Source: an uncultured Saprospiraceae bacterium (lineage in GTDB: Bacteria; Bacteroidota; Bacteroidia; Chitinophagales; Saprospiraceae). Taken from it: a stretch of DNA of 64,000 bases. Numbering within the stretch: position 1 is the first letter of the stretch; each line of letters starts with the position of its first letter. A program made the position numbers and the translations under genes. This document shows positions 38,164 through 46,042 of this stretch, one piece after another. Location: NCBI GenBank assembly GCA_943788055.1, contig CALSOU010000004.1, positions 1 to 64,000 of the forward strand. Direction: 5' to 3'. The notes below the pieces were generated by a model. It did not search any database. It was not told the DNA's origin and saw only the letters and a program-made list of their open reading frames with translations.

Positions 38164-39267
38164 ATGCACATAGCTTTTGATGCTAAAAGGCTTTTTAATA
38201 ACCATACTGGCTTAGGTAACTATAGCAGAACGCTAGTTTCTAACTTCAAGGAGAATTACCATGAAGAGAAATTGACATTGTTTGCGACCGAAACAGCCAA
38301 TAGCCGATACTATTCCGATTTCAAAAGCTACGAAATAGTACAGCCAGGATTGACACCAAAGGCACTGTGGAGGTCTTATTCAATTTCGAATGTCATAAAC
38401 GAGCTACGGCCAGATATATATCATGGCCTTAGTAACGAAATACCTTTTTCTGCGTCGAAAATCAAAGCGACAAAAATTGTTACGATCCACGATCTCTTTT
38501 TCTTAAAATATCCACACGATTTTTCAAAAATCGATAGATCACTATATAAGAAGAAAACCGTTTTTTCATGTGACAAGGCTGATCATATAGTTGCAATCTC
38601 GGAAGCAACTAAAGCAGACTTGATAAATTATCTCAATATAAAGGAAGACAAGATATCTGTGGTTTATCAATCTTGTGCTTCCCTTTTTCAAGATAATGAA
38701 ACTTCAAGCGTCTCAGATGCCTATGATCTTCCATCAAGGTATTTTCTTTATGTCGGTACGCTCAACAAACGAAAGAACATCCAACAATTGTTGAGAGCGA
38801 TTTCTAAGATCCCCAAGAAGATCAGGATACCCATTGTAGTTGTGGGTGGAGGAACCAAAAGCTTTATGAAGTCGTTGATGGCACAAATTGAAAGTCTTGG
38901 GATTTCTAACGATGTGGTTTTTCTCGGATCGGTTGACAATCAATCGCTTAAACAGATCTATCACGGAGCGGTATGCACAGTTTTGACATCTTTCTATGAG
39001 GGCTTCGGAATACCTATTATTGAGTCTCTTTTCAGTCGGACTCCAGTCATTGTTTCCAATGTATCCGCTCTACCAGAAGCGGCTGGAGATTGTGGAGTTC
39101 AAGTTGATCCTAGCAATGTTGACGAATTAGCAAATGCATTGGAGCTTTTTATCGTAGATACTCAGATTAGGAATCAGTTTCAACGCAATATGGATCGACA
39201 TCTGAAGCAGTTTAGCGCTAAGGCGACAGCTGATATACTGCATTCTACTTATCAGCGATTTGTTTAA
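38164..39267 (+). CDS. Glycosyltransferase family 4 (GT-B)
   Basis: The 367-residue enzyme has an N-terminal Rossmann half (FDAKRLFNNHTGLGNYSRTL; VTIHDLFFLKYP) and the C-terminal GT4 domain (FLYVGTLNKRKNIQQLLRAI, VVFLGSVDNQSLKQIYHGA, then SFYEGFGIPIIESLF with the EX7E nucleotide-sugar motif). It transfers a sugar from an activated donor in the cytoplasm, probably for a surface glycan. No glycan cluster surrounds it. Length and motifs are complete. Confidence 0.92.
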   Translation: MHIAFDAKRLFNNHTGLGNYSRTLVSNFKENYHEEKLTLFATETANSRYYSDFKSYEIVQPGLTPKALWRSYSISNVINELRPDIYHGLSNEIPFSASKIKATKIVTIHDLFFLKYPHDFSKIDRSLYKKKTVFSCDKADHIVAISEATKADLINYLNIKEDKISVVYQSCASLFQDNETSSVSDAYDLPSRYFLYVGTLNKRKNIQQLLRAISKIPKKIRIPIVVVGGGTKSFMKSLMAQIESLGISNDVVFLGSVDNQSLKQIYHGAVCTVLTSFYEGFGIPIIESLFSRTPVIVSNVSALPEAAGDCGVQVDPSNVDELANALELFIVDTQIRNQFQRNMDRHLKQFSAKATADILHSTYQRFV

Positions 39268-39506
39268 ACTGCGGGTTTAATCTTCTCCAGAATTCTTTGG
39301 TTCAGCGCTCAGTCTTTAACGTTCAATACTCTATGGGTTATTTGTTAGAAAAAATCTTTGGAGTTAATTCAGCTTTTTGAGGAAAAAGAAAATTGCGCAA
39401 ATTACATTGAACCAATATTTATATTGAAATAGTATAATTTACAAAATATTAAAACAATCAACATGTTATTTATGGCTTCAGTAGAAATAAAATTTTGTTA
39501 AGACTG
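39268..39506. other. Intergenic stretch without a recognised gene
   Basis: Between the GT4 stop and the promoter of the small basic gene I see only AT-rich sequence and very short frames (for example one of 15 codons from about 39335). No RNA, repeat or terminator is convincing. Confidence 0.5.
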
Positions 39507-39535
39507 TTGAAAATTGTAAAAAGGGTGTATCTTTG
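39507..39535 (+). promoter_or_regulatory. Bacteroidota promoter: TTG, 18 bases, TATCTTTG
   Basis: TTG at 39507-39509 and TATCTTTG at 39528-39535 are 18 bases apart, matching the -33/-7 consensus. Transcription should begin near 39542, about 40 bases before the ATG of the small basic gene. Confidence 0.75.
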
Positions 39536-39581
39536 CGGCCGATTTGAAAAGAAATTACTTTATAATTAATATTCTAAGAAC

Positions 39582-39761
39582 ATGTTGAAAAGTGTATTAA
39601 GCTCAATATCTAGAGTAAGTGCTAAAAAAGTTAGTCAATCACCTTCTGCAAGAAGACAGTGGTTACAGGAAGTGACTTTGAGTGAGCATAGATCTGCTGG
39701 GTTCAATCCTAGGAAAGCAAGAAATAAGTCAGTAAAGGGAATTACTATTCTTCATAAGTAA
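39582..39761 (+). CDS. Small basic protein of unknown function (59 residues)
   Basis: The frame starts MLKSVLSSISRVSAKKVSQS and ends VKGITILHK; about a quarter of the residues are Lys or Arg, with one Trp and no Cys. I recognise no family. It is too basic and short for a membrane or exported protein, and its composition resembles small ribosome- or nucleic-acid-binding proteins; that is only an impression. The case for a real gene is its full transcription unit: a near-consensus promoter at 39507-39535 and a terminator at 39802-39835, with nothing else between. Expression is therefore likely to be strong. Confidence 0.7.
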   Translation: MLKSVLSSISRVSAKKVSQSPSARRQWLQEVTLSEHRSAGFNPRKARNKSVKGITILHK

Positions 39762-39801
39762 TTCAAGCTAAGTTTAAGTACGTTTTGTTTTGAATAAGTT
39801 T

Positions 39802-39835
39802 AAAAGAGGTCTTTTCGCATGAAAAGCCTCTTTTT
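39802..39835 (+). terminator. Terminator of the small basic gene
   Basis: AAAAGAGG-T-CTTTTC pairs with GAAAAG-CCTCTTTT around a GCAT loop, with one bulged T, and ends in a T run. It lies 40 bases after the stop codon. Confidence 0.85.
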
Positions 39836-39963
39836 ACATTTCTAGTAGATTCTTTAAAATATCAAAAATCTCACTGGAGTGTAATTAACCAGAATGAACA
39901 TCCAATGTTATTATCTACGACAGAATAGTTTAACTAGATAATTCAGCGAACTTTTATTAAAAC

Positions 39964-40002
39964 AAAAAAGACGTTTGGAAATAAATCCAAACGTCTTTTT
40001 TT
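39964..40002. terminator. Bidirectional terminator
   Basis: A perfect 15-16 base stem (AAAAAAGACGTTTGGA with its complement at 39986-40001) encloses a 6-base loop and has A and T runs on its two sides, so it can stop transcripts from either side. It is 50 bases past the bacilliredoxin stop on the minus strand. Confidence 0.85.
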
Positions 40003-40053
40003 ATCGTATGTTTATTTGAGACTCGACCTCTACCCTCTGAAACTCAAGTAGAT

Positions 40054-40473
40054 TTATTTGCAAAAGTGCTGATATACTTCTTGGAGATGAGTAGAAATCA
40101 ATTGCGCAGGACGACCTTCTATGTGATGTCTTTCAACCATGTGTACAAGTTTTCCATCTTTAAACAGTGCAATCGATGGCGACGACGGTGGATATGGCAA
40201 AAGAAATTCTCTAGCTTTTTGAGTTGCTTCTTTGTCTACTCCAGCAAAAACTGTGTACAAGTTGTCTGGTTTTATCTCACTAGCTTGCAAACTAGCTTTT
40301 ACTCCTGGTCTTGCATTAGCTGCTGCACAACCACAGACAGAATTAATTACAAGCAGGGAAGTTCCTGATTGATCAGAAAGCTTAGTTGTAACATCCTCTG
40401 AAGATTCAAGTGCATTGAATCCGAAATCTGTCAATTCTTGTGACATCGGTTTAGTTAATTCAATAGGATACAT
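40054..40473 (-). CDS. Bacilliredoxin, BrxA/BrxB (YphP/YqiW) family
   Basis: The 139-residue protein has the family start MYPIELTKPMSQELTDFGF and the active-site motif CGC at residues 47-49 (INSVCGCAAANARPG), followed by FAGVDKEAT and YPPSSPSIALFKDG, HMVERHHIEGR. Bacilliredoxins remove bacillithiol from S-bacillithiolated proteins in the cytoplasm, and in Bacteroidota the thiol partner is assumed to be the same or similar. Complete and single-gene unit with its own terminator. Confidence 0.95.
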   Translation of the reverse strand: MYPIELTKPMSQELTDFGFNALESSEDVTTKLSDQSGTSLLVINSVCGCAAANARPGVKASLQASEIKPDNLYTVFAGVDKEATQKAREFLLPYPPSSPSIALFKDGKLVHMVERHHIEGRPAQLISTHLQEVYQHFCK

Positions 40474-40642
40474 ATCTTAAGTTTTATGTTTAAAATTATA
40501 CAAACAATTTATAGAGATTTTTCAAATGTTTGTTCTGATACATTCGAACACTAAGTTAGGGCAATTCGTTTACTGTTTTTTAAAATAAGTGTATGTTTAT
40601 AGGCTGATGCCTACGTTCAGCACGTAAGAAATTTTGCTTTAT

Positions 40643-41002
40643 ATGAAAAAATCTTTCATTTTCCTGTTTCCCTTGGTTTGTTTTCTTGTTAGTTCCTGTA
40701 ACCGTGATCGACTTGATCCACCTGAGGATTGTGAAACAGAAGTAACGTATACTGCGGATGTCAAGTCTATTATTGATAACAGCTGTGCCTATGCAGGGTG
40801 TCATATTAACGGTGCTGCACCTGGTGACTTTAGTAGTTATGAAGGTCTTGAAGTTTTTAAGGAGGGTGATGAATTTCGGAGAAGAACATTAGAAATCATG
40901 AATATGCCACCGAATTATGCTCCTGCAGATCGACCGAAGTCTCTGACCGAAGAAGAACTAGAGTTGATTAACTGTTGGGTACAAAATGATTACAAAGAAT
41001 AA
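40643..41002 (+). CDS. Lipoprotein with a CX4CH heme-like site (cytochrome-like)
   Basis: The 119-residue precursor has a lipobox (VCFLVSSC) and one motif CAYAGCH at about 53-59, a CX4CH variant of the c-heme site, followed by a distal MNMPPNYAPADRP region and a C-terminal helix ending ELINCWVQNDYKE. This pattern occurs in Bacteroidota cytochrome-like lipoproteins of DUF5777 loci. Heme attachment with four spacer residues is inferred. It is the first gene of a three-gene run with a barrel protein 3 bases downstream and a diheme cytochrome. I chose the ATG at 40643. Confidence 0.82.
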   Translation: MKKSFIFLFPLVCFLVSSCNRDRLDPPEDCETEVTYTADVKSIIDNSCAYAGCHINGAAPGDFSSYEGLEVFKEGDEFRRRTLEIMNMPPNYAPADRPKSLTEEELELINCWVQNDYKE

Positions 41003-41005
41003 TAT

Positions 41006-41881
41006 ATGACAAAGCAAATATTTGTAACATTCTTGCTGTTAGCGATTTTTCAATATTTGAACGCGCAAGAATTCCAAAAAGATGCATTCAACGATAGAAG
41101 AGTCATCAACTCTCAATCAGTAGAAATGCTGAAAAAGGGGAAAATGGATTTTCGCACCTATCACAGATTTGGTGACTTGTTAGGTACTAGTGGAGGATGG
41201 CAGAGTTTCTATGGACTTGAAAATGCGGCGGACATAGGTATTGGATTTGATTATGGTCTTAATGATCATATTAATTTCGGTATAATGCGAGCAAAAGGCG
41301 CAGGCGAACTTAGACAATTGGTCAACGGTTATTTCAAGGCTAGATTGATGAGGCAACAAGTGCAAGGAAATAATCCATTATCGATAACATTTGTAGCAAA
41401 TTCTACAATTTCTACTGTGCCAAAGGCTTCGACACCCAATGTCTTGTCTTCTTTTCCTGCCTTTTCGAACCGATTAGCTTATCATTTACAGATCATGTTT
41501 GCACGTCGATTCAATCAGAGAATTTCTTTGCAAGCTAGTTTGAATTATACATATAGAGATTTGGTATACAATTATGACCAAAACGATATACCAAGCATTG
41601 GACTGGCAGGTAGGATTCAACTGACAAAGGCTACGGCTTTGATATTTGACGGTGTATTTCCAGTACTTGTTGCAGATCGGGAGCTGCCTTTGCAGTATCA
41701 ATTCCCGCTTGGTGTTGGTTTTGAATTTGAAACTGGAGGAGGGCACGTATTTCAGATTAATCTGACCAATGCTCGTGGTCTTACTGAAACGGACTATATC
41801 CCTTATACATATTCTAATTGGCAAGATGGAGAGTTTCGTCTAGGTTTTACAATAGGACGTCAATTTACCGTTCATCGATAA
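41006..41881 (+). CDS. DUF5777 family outer-membrane beta-barrel protein
   Basis: The 291-residue protein has a signal peptide (QIFVTFLLLAIFQYLNAQ) and alternating beta strands with an aromatic end, including FRTYHRFGDLLG, NAADIGIGFDYGLNDHINFGI, RISLQASLNYTYRDL and a last strand FRLGFTIGRQFTVHR. This is the DUF5777 profile, a putative porin or barrel found beside c-type cytochromes. No substrate is known. It sits tightly between the CX4CH lipoprotein and the diheme cytochrome, implying a shared outer-membrane role. Confidence 0.87.
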   Translation: MTKQIFVTFLLLAIFQYLNAQEFQKDAFNDRRVINSQSVEMLKKGKMDFRTYHRFGDLLGTSGGWQSFYGLENAADIGIGFDYGLNDHINFGIMRAKGAGELRQLVNGYFKARLMRQQVQGNNPLSITFVANSTISTVPKASTPNVLSSFPAFSNRLAYHLQIMFARRFNQRISLQASLNYTYRDLVYNYDQNDIPSIGLAGRIQLTKATALIFDGVFPVLVADRELPLQYQFPLGVGFEFETGGGHVFQINLTNARGLTETDYIPYTYSNWQDGEFRLGFTIGRQFTVHR

Positions 41882-41915
41882 GTAGAATTTTGAGCTTAAA
41901 AAGTGATGAGATAGT

Positions 41916-42935
41916 ATGAAATATATAATCATAGTAGTTGGTTTATTGTATGGGTTTTGGATCGGAGTCCAAAATGACATGACAAAGATCACTGGAGAAG
42001 AAACCGTTCAGCAAGTACTTGATGAGTTGGGAGACACTCCTTCACCAAATTTGCCAAATAGATTACTCCCCGGAGCCTCAGTTGAGATCGGTGAATCCCT
42101 CGTAAAATTTGGGAAAAGCCAAAATCTAAGTGGTGGAAATACGATGCGACAGTCCCGGCACTTTGTCTGTACTTCTTGTCATAATGTAGAAAGAGAAAGT
42201 GCATATCTTAATATCGAAGATCCTGAAGAACGTTTGGCTTTTACACATGAGAAAGGATTGCCTTTTGTACAAGGCTCACCGCTATTTGGAATTGTAAATC
42301 GAATCAAATTTTACAATGATGACTATGAGAAAAAATATGGCGATCTAGTTGATAAAGCTCGCAATAACATTAGGGAAGCGATTCAGCTTTGCGCCGTGGA
42401 ATGCTCCCAAGGTAGAGCGCTTAAAGACTGGGAAATAGAATCTGTCTTGATGTATTTGTGGACCATAGGTTTGACGATGAATGATTTGCAATGGACGGAG
42501 CAAGAACTTGACTTGGTTGATAATGCACTCTCTGACGGAAAAGATCGAGCAGACGCCATTGCAGTTATAAAATCTAAGTATTTGGATCATGCTCCCGCTA
42601 CTTTTGGGACACCTCCTTCTAGCTATAAAGAGGGAATGCCTGATATCAAAGGTGATCCAGCCAACGGGAAAATCATTTATGAAGATGGTTGCCTGCATTG
42701 TCATGCAAAAAATGAGTATTCCCATTACAGGCTTGATAATGAATCTTTGACATTCAAGCAACTAGCGAACCGAATGAAATACTACGACGAGCGTTCCATG
42801 TATCATGTATCAAGGTATGGTACAAAACCTAAGTTTGGGAAAAGGGCTTACATGCCTCAATACACCGAAGAGAAAATGTCAGATCAACAACTAGAAGACC
42901 TTAGAGCTTATGTTTTAGAACAAGCTGATAAATAG
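41916..42935 (+). CDS. Diheme c-type cytochrome
   Basis: The 339-residue protein has an N-terminal hydrophobic signal (YIIIVVGLLYGFWIGVQ) and two c-heme sites: CTSCHN at about 87-92 and CLHCHAK at about 262-268. The first domain contains an extra CAVECSQGRALKDWE loop. The C-terminal heme domain has MYHVSRYGTKP and AYMPQYTEEKMSDQQLEDLRAYV with a probable Met ligand. It is a periplasmic electron carrier or oxidase. It ends the three-gene cassette started by the CX4CH lipoprotein and DUF5777 barrel. Confidence 0.9.
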   Translation: MKYIIIVVGLLYGFWIGVQNDMTKITGEETVQQVLDELGDTPSPNLPNRLLPGASVEIGESLVKFGKSQNLSGGNTMRQSRHFVCTSCHNVERESAYLNIEDPEERLAFTHEKGLPFVQGSPLFGIVNRIKFYNDDYEKKYGDLVDKARNNIREAIQLCAVECSQGRALKDWEIESVLMYLWTIGLTMNDLQWTEQELDLVDNALSDGKDRADAIAVIKSKYLDHAPATFGTPPSSYKEGMPDIKGDPANGKIIYEDGCLHCHAKNEYSHYRLDNESLTFKQLANRMKYYDERSMYHVSRYGTKPKFGKRAYMPQYTEEKMSDQQLEDLRAYVLEQADK

Positions 42936-42972
42936 TTGATTTTAGCAAATGCAGTATCTAACATTTTAGTTT

Positions 42973-44721
42973 TTAATCTCGCTTGAAACTTTGAATCACA
43001 AATCCTGGTTTTTTGATTGAAGTAATACCATTTACTTCTTTTTTGTGGACAATGTGAACAATCGGAGAATAAAGGAAGATAATTGGCATTTCATCATTCA
43101 GGATTTTCTCTAACTCAATATATGCTTTATCTCTTTCTTGCACTTCTGTTGTGGTACGAATCAATTCGATCAGAGAGTCACTCTTGCTATTTCCAAAATT
43201 GAAAACATTGGCTTCTCCCGGATCGGAATTATCAGTGTGCAATAATGCATACGGATCGTAAGGAGCCAAAGATTGGCTTGCAGCAGCTGTTGTCATTTCA
43301 AATTCAAGGTTATTTAGTTGTTTCCTCAGTGTAGTTTGATCAACAGTTTGAATGTCAATGTTCACACCAGCAGGTCTACAGAGTTGCTTGAAAATATTTG
43401 CAACTAATTGACCAAGTTGTGAACTTGTTGACATAAACTGAATATCCAATTCAACTAATTCACCGTCAATTGATTTGTCTCGGATTTGATTTCCGTTACT
43501 GTCCTTCCACCCAGCTTTTTCTAGAAGTTGAATTGCTTTTTCGAGATCATATGTCGGAGGAGTGACCTCACTTTTGTCTCCAACAGAAAGAAAAGGGCTA
43601 CTAATTCTTTTGCCATAACCATTTTCATAAGATGAAATAAGTGTATCAACATCCATCAGATATCCTAGAGCTTGTCTTACTTCTTTATCTTGCAGCTCAG
43701 GCTTTCGCGAATTGATTGAGAGATAGTAGGCTCGTGGAATACTCACACTCTTGAAATCAAATCGCTCGCGATAATTCTCGTCAGCCTTCAAGTCAGCCAT
43801 CTGCTGATAATCAATCTGATCATAGATATCAAGATTCCCTGATTTCAGTTGGGCAAGAGAAGAAGCTTGATCGGGCGAAAGTAAAAAGATTATTTCTTGT
43901 GGTTCACCTAGTTTCATAGGGTTGTCGCTACCTTCAAAAAAATGATCATCCTTACGTTCGAGCTTTATATATTGATCAGATAGCCATTCTTTGAGTCGAT
44001 ATCTACCGCAACCAACAATTGAGTCTCTGCTATATTTTACTGAATTGAAGGATTCGGCAAAATCAGAAACTTCAGGATTTGTTGCTTCCAATTCTGCATA
44101 TAAGGCTTCGTCTTTTAATTCAGCAATTGTTACGGATTTCAAACTTGAGCTTGGATCATAATGATATGCTGGTAATATAGGAATACCTGAAACCAGTTCT
44201 ACATCAGCAATATTTCGTTGATCGAGATAGACTGCAAATTTCTTAGGATTATCCTTGTCGACAACTACACCGGAAATTTTACTAAGATATGCCCTGTAGC
44301 GAATTGCATTAGACTGTGGGTGGAGAATTGATTTAATCGTGAACGCGTAATCATATCCAGTTATAGGGTCACCGTTGTCCCAGCTTGCTTCAGGAATGAT
44401 CTCCATATCATATCTGATCTGTCCTTCATATGGCCCTTCGTCAACGACCTCTGGGATAGGAACTGCTTTTATCAGTATTGGTTCAAATTGCAGTGAAACC
44501 GGATTGTAATCTGCCAAAGGGTAATGTAAAATTCCATTGATATGATTTTCGTCTCCTGAAAGGTTAATGACTGGATTTAAGCCTTTTGGGCTATTCTTTA
44601 GGGAACTAACTATTTCTTTTGTTTCCGTTTTTGTAGTTTCATTGTTCTTACATGACCCAAGAGTGAGAAATGCAATAAATAATATGAATAAGGGGTAAAA
44701 TGAGCGACAAGGGTACAGCAT
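42973..44721 (-). CDS. ABC transporter solute-binding lipoprotein, family 5 (OppA/DppA-like)
   Basis: The 582-residue precursor has a lipobox (FLTLGSC, Cys24) and the SBP_bac_5 fold: ASWDNGDPITGYDYAFTIKSI, KYSRDSIVGCGRYRLKEW, SLAQLKSGNLDIYDQI, YLSINSRKPELQDKEVRQALG and the C-terminal LYSPIVHIVHKKEVNGI. Family members bind oligopeptides or other small ligands for import. No permease or ATPase gene is adjacent, so it is an orphan receptor in this window; it may use a transporter encoded elsewhere. Normal family length. Confidence 0.9.
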   Translation of the reverse strand: MLYPCRSFYPLFILFIAFLTLGSCKNNETTKTETKEIVSSLKNSPKGLNPVINLSGDENHINGILHYPLADYNPVSLQFEPILIKAVPIPEVVDEGPYEGQIRYDMEIIPEASWDNGDPITGYDYAFTIKSILHPQSNAIRYRAYLSKISGVVVDKDNPKKFAVYLDQRNIADVELVSGIPILPAYHYDPSSSLKSVTIAELKDEALYAELEATNPEVSDFAESFNSVKYSRDSIVGCGRYRLKEWLSDQYIKLERKDDHFFEGSDNPMKLGEPQEIIFLLSPDQASSLAQLKSGNLDIYDQIDYQQMADLKADENYRERFDFKSVSIPRAYYLSINSRKPELQDKEVRQALGYLMDVDTLISSYENGYGKRISSPFLSVGDKSEVTPPTYDLEKAIQLLEKAGWKDSNGNQIRDKSIDGELVELDIQFMSTSSQLGQLVANIFKQLCRPAGVNIDIQTVDQTTLRKQLNNLEFEMTTAAASQSLAPYDPYALLHTDNSDPGEANVFNFGNSKSDSLIELIRTTTEVQERDKAYIELEKILNDEMPIIFLYSPIVHIVHKKEVNGITSIKKPGFVIQSFKRD

Positions 44722-44804
44722 ACTTAAGGGTTTAATGCTATAAAGATAATGAATCGTCAGCGCATTCTAATTTCGCAGAAGTATATTGTATGTTATCTTA
44801 TCTT

Positions 44805-45101
44805 TTAGATAATTTTTGCTCTCAGTAAATCATCGGGTATCTGGAAAGCATTGACATAAAATCGAGCATCTTGTCTGACCTTCTTATTTAGAGCACTAAT
44901 CTGCTTTCTAATAGCCTTTGATTTACCTCCACTGATGTAGTCGCTTTCCAAAAACCAACCTCTATGACTATAAATAGTATCCAAAGAATATAATCTTGCT
45001 AGCCTCCTGTAAAGTGCTTGTTCTTCATTATGCTCAATCTTATTAACAGCAGTGTAAAAGGCTTTTGCTAAGTATGGAGTCCAAGTCACTAAGCTGTACA
45101 A
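44805..45101 (-). pseudogene. C-terminal relic of an acyl-CoA oxidase/dehydrogenase (ACOX domain)
   Basis: Ninety-eight codons opened by a TTG encode LARLYSLDTIYSHRGWFLES, SKAIRKQISAL, VRQDARFYVNAFQIPDDLL, which match the C-terminal helical domain of acyl-CoA oxidases of about 700-760 residues. The catalytic flavin and acyl-CoA domains are missing upstream, where the sequence reaches a stop 3 codons before the TTG and then the divergent barrel gene 8 bases away. The relic has no start motif or promoter and cannot act as an oxidase. A deletion between this gene and its neighbour explains it. Confidence 0.75.
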
Positions 45102-45155
45102 AAGTTATAATGAAACGATATATCACTCATCTTTTTTTGAAGTCTTTTATTTTCT

Positions 45156-45746
45156 ATGAAGGCAGAAATGATTCCGCAAGATAGTATTGTAAAGAAAACG
45201 CGAAAATTTGAACTTCCAGATCATCGAATTGGGCTAACACTCACATCTATAACTCATATATATCCTACTACTCAATTAAGTTATGACAAAAGAGTGAGCG
45301 ATAATACAGAATGGTCAGTTGAAGCTGGATTTACTAGAAACAGATTCCGAAAAGCTTCTGGTTTTCGCATTAGACCTTCAATAGAGCGCTATATCTTGCG
45401 TGATAGATATATCGGATTTTTTGTCGGTGGGGCTATTAATAATATGAACATTTGGGAGCTATATGAATATAGTATCTTCTATGAAAACAGCTATTTCCGG
45501 GAATTTAGCAAGCTTAGAAGGCGTCCTCAACTTGGCGGATATCTATCAGGTGGATTTAAAATTAATCTTGGAGGCAAAGCATTTTTAGAGTTATCTTCAG
45601 GAATAGGACAATCGTTTCTATTTAATACGGACATTGAGCAACTAGAAGAAAACATAGGTTTTAATGTGTGGTCTGAGCGAAATGGTTGGTCAAATAGAAT
45701 CGGGTTCTATTCCAATTTGAATCTGTCTTTTCCTTTGAATCAATAG
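45156..45746 (+). CDS. Outer-membrane beta-barrel-like protein; signal peptide separated by a frameshift
   Basis: The 196-residue open frame lacks a signal, yet has a barrel-like alternation (RIGLTLTSITHIYPTTQLSYDKRV, WSVEAGFTRNRF, FGGAINN-type GFFVGGAINNMN, YLSGGFKINLGGKAFLELSSG, FYSNLNLSFPLNQ). From an ATG at 45110, MKRYITHLFL runs into the same signal-like SLLFSMKAEM if one A near 45140 is removed, giving a normal exported precursor of about 211 residues. The gene is thus likely frameshifted once. It begins 8 bases after the ACOX relic. Family unknown. Confidence 0.6.
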   Translation: MKAEMIPQDSIVKKTRKFELPDHRIGLTLTSITHIYPTTQLSYDKRVSDNTEWSVEAGFTRNRFRKASGFRIRPSIERYILRDRYIGFFVGGAINNMNIWELYEYSIFYENSYFREFSKLRRRPQLGGYLSGGFKINLGGKAFLELSSGIGQSFLFNTDIEQLEENIGFNVWSERNGWSNRIGFYSNLNLSFPLNQ

Positions 45747-45967
45747 CCTATAAAATTACCTAACACTATTTCCAACTCTAATCAATCAGCTAAATCTGAG
45801 TATTTCAATTCTGCACGGAAGAGATACTGGTTGTAATGCTTGAAATAGTCTGTTTAATATTATTTAGGTAGTCAGATATTGCAGTTCCTTTTCTTTTTCT
45901 ACCGGATGGTAAATTACTTTGAAAAAAATATCGCTTTATACTACCAAGAGTGGCACGTTTATCGTTG

Positions 45968-45975
45968 TATCTTTG
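45968..45975 (+). promoter_or_regulatory. -7 box TATCTTTG of the TPR-DUF4292-M23 unit
   Basis: TATCTTTG matches TAnnTTTG and is 67 bases before the TPR gene ATG. A -33 TTG is not evident. The 296 bases between the barrel gene and the TPR gene otherwise show nothing. Confidence 0.45.
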
Positions 45976-46042
45976 TTCCTTTCATTAAAGAAGCGCTTGG
46001 TCTAAGTCAGATGATTAGACGGACAATAGAAAAATATATTAG

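Noticed and set aside
39335-39382. 15-codon frame before the small basic gene
   Set aside because: Too short, no promoter or terminator of its own, no recognised leader-peptide context.
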